Shown piece by piece: positions 13,477-14,820 of a stretch of DNA of 14,820 nucleotides. Each line of letters starts with the position of its first letter. Positions within the stretch are counted from its first letter, which is position 1. The notes under the pieces were generated by a model. That model saw only the letters and a list, made by a program, of their open reading frames with translations. It did not search any database and was not told the DNA's origin. The stretch spans positions 1 to 14,820 of the forward strand of contig RGMU01000014.1 of NCBI GenBank assembly GCA_010021705.1, written 5' to 3'. A program made the translations under genes and the position numbers. This stretch comes from Chitinophagia bacterium (lineage in GTDB: Bacteria > Bacteroidota > Bacteroidia > Chitinophagales > Chitinophagaceae).

Positions 13477-14655
13477 ATGTACCGTAAAGCCGCACTCTGC
13501 ACCCTGCTACTTTCAGCCACAGCCATTTTGTTTTCGGGCTGCGTAAAACATGAATACAGTTCAGACGCACCAGACAGTCCCGCCCATCCGCCATCAGTAA
13601 TTATTGGTGGTGATAATCGTCTTTTATGCGCTTTTCAGCCGGTAAACGGGTCTAAAAACTGGGAAGTATCGCTCCCTCAATCTATTTATGCCTCGCCTTT
13701 AGTGTATAATGGTAGTGTATATGTAGGTGTAGTAAACTATCTATCTACCTCCGGCATAGGTTGCGATACGCTTTATAAAATTAATTCTGAAACCGGGGTA
13801 ATGCAAAAGAAAATTACTATTGCAGGTGCACCTCCATTTGCCGTTAAAGCCACTCCTATTGCAAGCGGAAAGATTATTTATTTAGCCACTACCAACAATA
13901 ATCTATATGCCATAGACACCACTACTTGGGCTCCGGCATGGACATTTGCTGCCGATGGTCCTTTAGAAGCATCACCTACCATTACGGATAGTAGCATCAT
14001 TTTTGCGAGCATGGCAGGGTCTATTTATAGCGTAAACAAAAACACGGGTACGCTTATTTGGTCAACAAATGTGGGGGCGGGTAAATCCTTCACGTCTTCA
14101 CCCGCAATATCTTCTCCTTATGGTTATATAGGTTGCAGTGATAGTGCCGTTTATAGCTTTTACCTAAATTGCCCCACCACAGCCGGCATCATCAAATGGG
14201 TTTTTAAGACCAATGGTAAAATTACAAGCTCACCTACTGCGCAGTTTGGCAGGTGCATTATTGGTAGCAACGACTTTAATGTTTATTGCTTAGACACTTC
14301 AAACAAAGGTTTAATATGGAAATTCCCTACCATGAGCAATGTTAATACTTCTCCGGTGATACACGACCAAGTGGTATATGTAGCAAGCAATGACTATAAT
14401 CTTTATGCTATCAACATATTAAATGGTAGAGAAGCATGGAGATTTTCTACCAATGGTTTAGTAAAATCAAGCCCTACGGTTTATAGAGGTACAATATATT
14501 TAGGTAGCTACGATAAGTACCTCTATGCCATAGACAGTGCGGGGGGTACTTTGAAATGGACAGGCAACGTAAATGGACACATACAGTCCTCTGCTGCTAT
14601 AGAAGACTATTCTAAAATGCAGTATAACAGCCAAGTGAGCGGCTATGAGAACTAA
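13477..14655 (+). CDS. Lipoprotein with PQQ-type beta-propeller repeats
   Basis: The 392-residue product has a lipoprotein signal with lipobox LFSGC (Cys22), so it is anchored in the envelope. After a Ser/Pro-rich linker to about residue 45, it consists of repeated units of about 40 residues with the pattern xSSPxxxxxxIYxGSxDxxLYAIDxxxGxxxWxF. Six to seven copies are visible (for example SPTITDSSIIFAS, TSSPAIS, ITSSPTAQFG, NTSPVIHDQVVYVAS, VKSSPTVYRGTIYLGS, IQSSAAIED), enough for a closed propeller like that of BamB or quinoprotein dehydrogenases. I see no catalytic or PQQ-coordinating residues, so a scaffold or binding role is more likely than an enzyme. It is not clearly BamB, which would normally be identified by neighbours such as der; those are absent here. 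It appears monocistronic. A weak TATCTTG at 13435-13441 might be part of its promoter. Confidence 0.85.
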   Translation: MYRKAALCTLLLSATAILFSGCVKHEYSSDAPDSPAHPPSVIIGGDNRLLCAFQPVNGSKNWEVSLPQSIYASPLVYNGSVYVGVVNYLSTSGIGCDTLYKINSETGVMQKKITIAGAPPFAVKATPIASGKIIYLATTNNNLYAIDTTTWAPAWTFAADGPLEASPTITDSSIIFASMAGSIYSVNKNTGTLIWSTNVGAGKSFTSSPAISSPYGYIGCSDSAVYSFYLNCPTTAGIIKWVFKTNGKITSSPTAQFGRCIIGSNDFNVYCLDTSNKGLIWKFPTMSNVNTSPVIHDQVVYVASNDYNLYAINILNGREAWRFSTNGLVKSSPTVYRGTIYLGSYDKYLYAIDSAGGTLKWTGNVNGHIQSSAAIEDYSKMQYNSQVSGYEN

Positions 14656-14681
14656 GGCTAAAAGTTAGGCTTTTAACCTTA
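14653..14681 (+). terminator. Possible hairpin after the propeller lipoprotein gene
   Basis: TAAGGCTAAAAG (14653-14664) and CTTTTAACCTTA (14670-14681) pair over 12 positions with one C-A mismatch, loop TTAGG. The left arm begins at the stop codon. There is no T-tract after it, so it may be a weak terminator or an mRNA 3'-end stabilising hairpin. Confidence 0.45.
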
Positions 14682-14730
14682 GAAAATCCAACTCTTCCTC
14701 AAATTATTACCTCCCCTTCATTATTTATTA

Positions 14731-14748
14731 TACCTTTGCGTCAAAGGT
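14731..14748 (+). promoter_or_regulatory. Predicted promoter with overlapping inverted repeat, for a gene beyond the window
   Basis: TACCTTTG followed by C (14731-14739) matches the Bacteroidota -7 element. It overlaps the inverted repeat ACCTTTG-CGT-CAAAGGT (14732-14748), which covers the -7 box and the expected start point. No TTG is seen at -33. The 72 bases after it contain no open frame I can support. Confidence 0.5.
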
Positions 14749-14820
14749 GTTGTTTTTTTATATGTTGCCAAGAAGAGATTTTTTCTTGTGCCAGAGATTT
14801 TCTTCCGAGAATTGAACCGA

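Noticed and set aside
14756..14820. A tRNA on the - strand at the right edge, suggested by a TTCAATT loop-like sequence.
   Set aside because: The bases around the loop do not form the five-pair stem, and no other tRNA arm can be seen.

Overview
The window looks like a chromosomal housekeeping segment from a member of the Bacteroidota, probably related to Chitinophagia or Sphingobacteriia (the finer placement is inference). The evidence is a compact primary sigma factor with no region 1.1, a secreted protein with a type IX secretion (Por) sorting tail, -7 promoter elements of the TAnnTTTG type, almost no Shine-Dalgarno sequences, and the rpsU-xerC-hpf gene order typical of this phylum. DNA is moderately AT-rich throughout, and no gene stands out as recently acquired.

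Layout: (1) 1-6369, + strand: the distal part of the division and cell-wall (dcw) cluster: the 3' end of murG, then murC, ftsQ, ftsA and ftsZ. murG/murC and murC/ftsQ overlap, so they are translationally linked. ftsZ has its own well-formed promoter in the ftsA-ftsZ gap and ends at a strong terminator (6413-6442). (2) 6502-8745, - strand: a beta-rich lipoprotein of unknown function and a glutaryl-CoA dehydrogenase, with a terminator facing that of ftsZ. (3) 8746-9949: a gene-free divergent region and rpoD, closed by a palindromic terminator. (4) 10084-11736: two exported proteins, one with a galactose-binding-like fold plus a T9SS sorting domain, the other a choice-of-anchor V (Reeler-like) protein, probably one operon. 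(5) 11787-13394: rpsU, xerC and hpf, a translation/replication-linked operon with its own promoter and terminator. A 12-bp perfect inverted repeat lies over a candidate promoter directly before xerC. (6) 13477-14655: a lipoprotein with a PQQ-type beta-propeller. (7) 14656-14820: a hairpin and a promoter with an inverted repeat, reading toward a gene outside the window.

MurG and MurC complete lipid II and the first step of stem-peptide addition. FtsZ and FtsA build the cytoplasmic division ring, and FtsQ carries the link across the membrane. bS21 and HPF both act on the small ribosomal subunit. The most interesting points are the very long lysine-rich periplasmic tail on FtsQ, the Shine-Dalgarno-like sequence seen only before rpsU, the palindrome over the xerC promoter, and the operator-like repeat at the last promoter. 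I found no mobile element, CRISPR array, tRNA, rRNA or obviously new multi-gene system.
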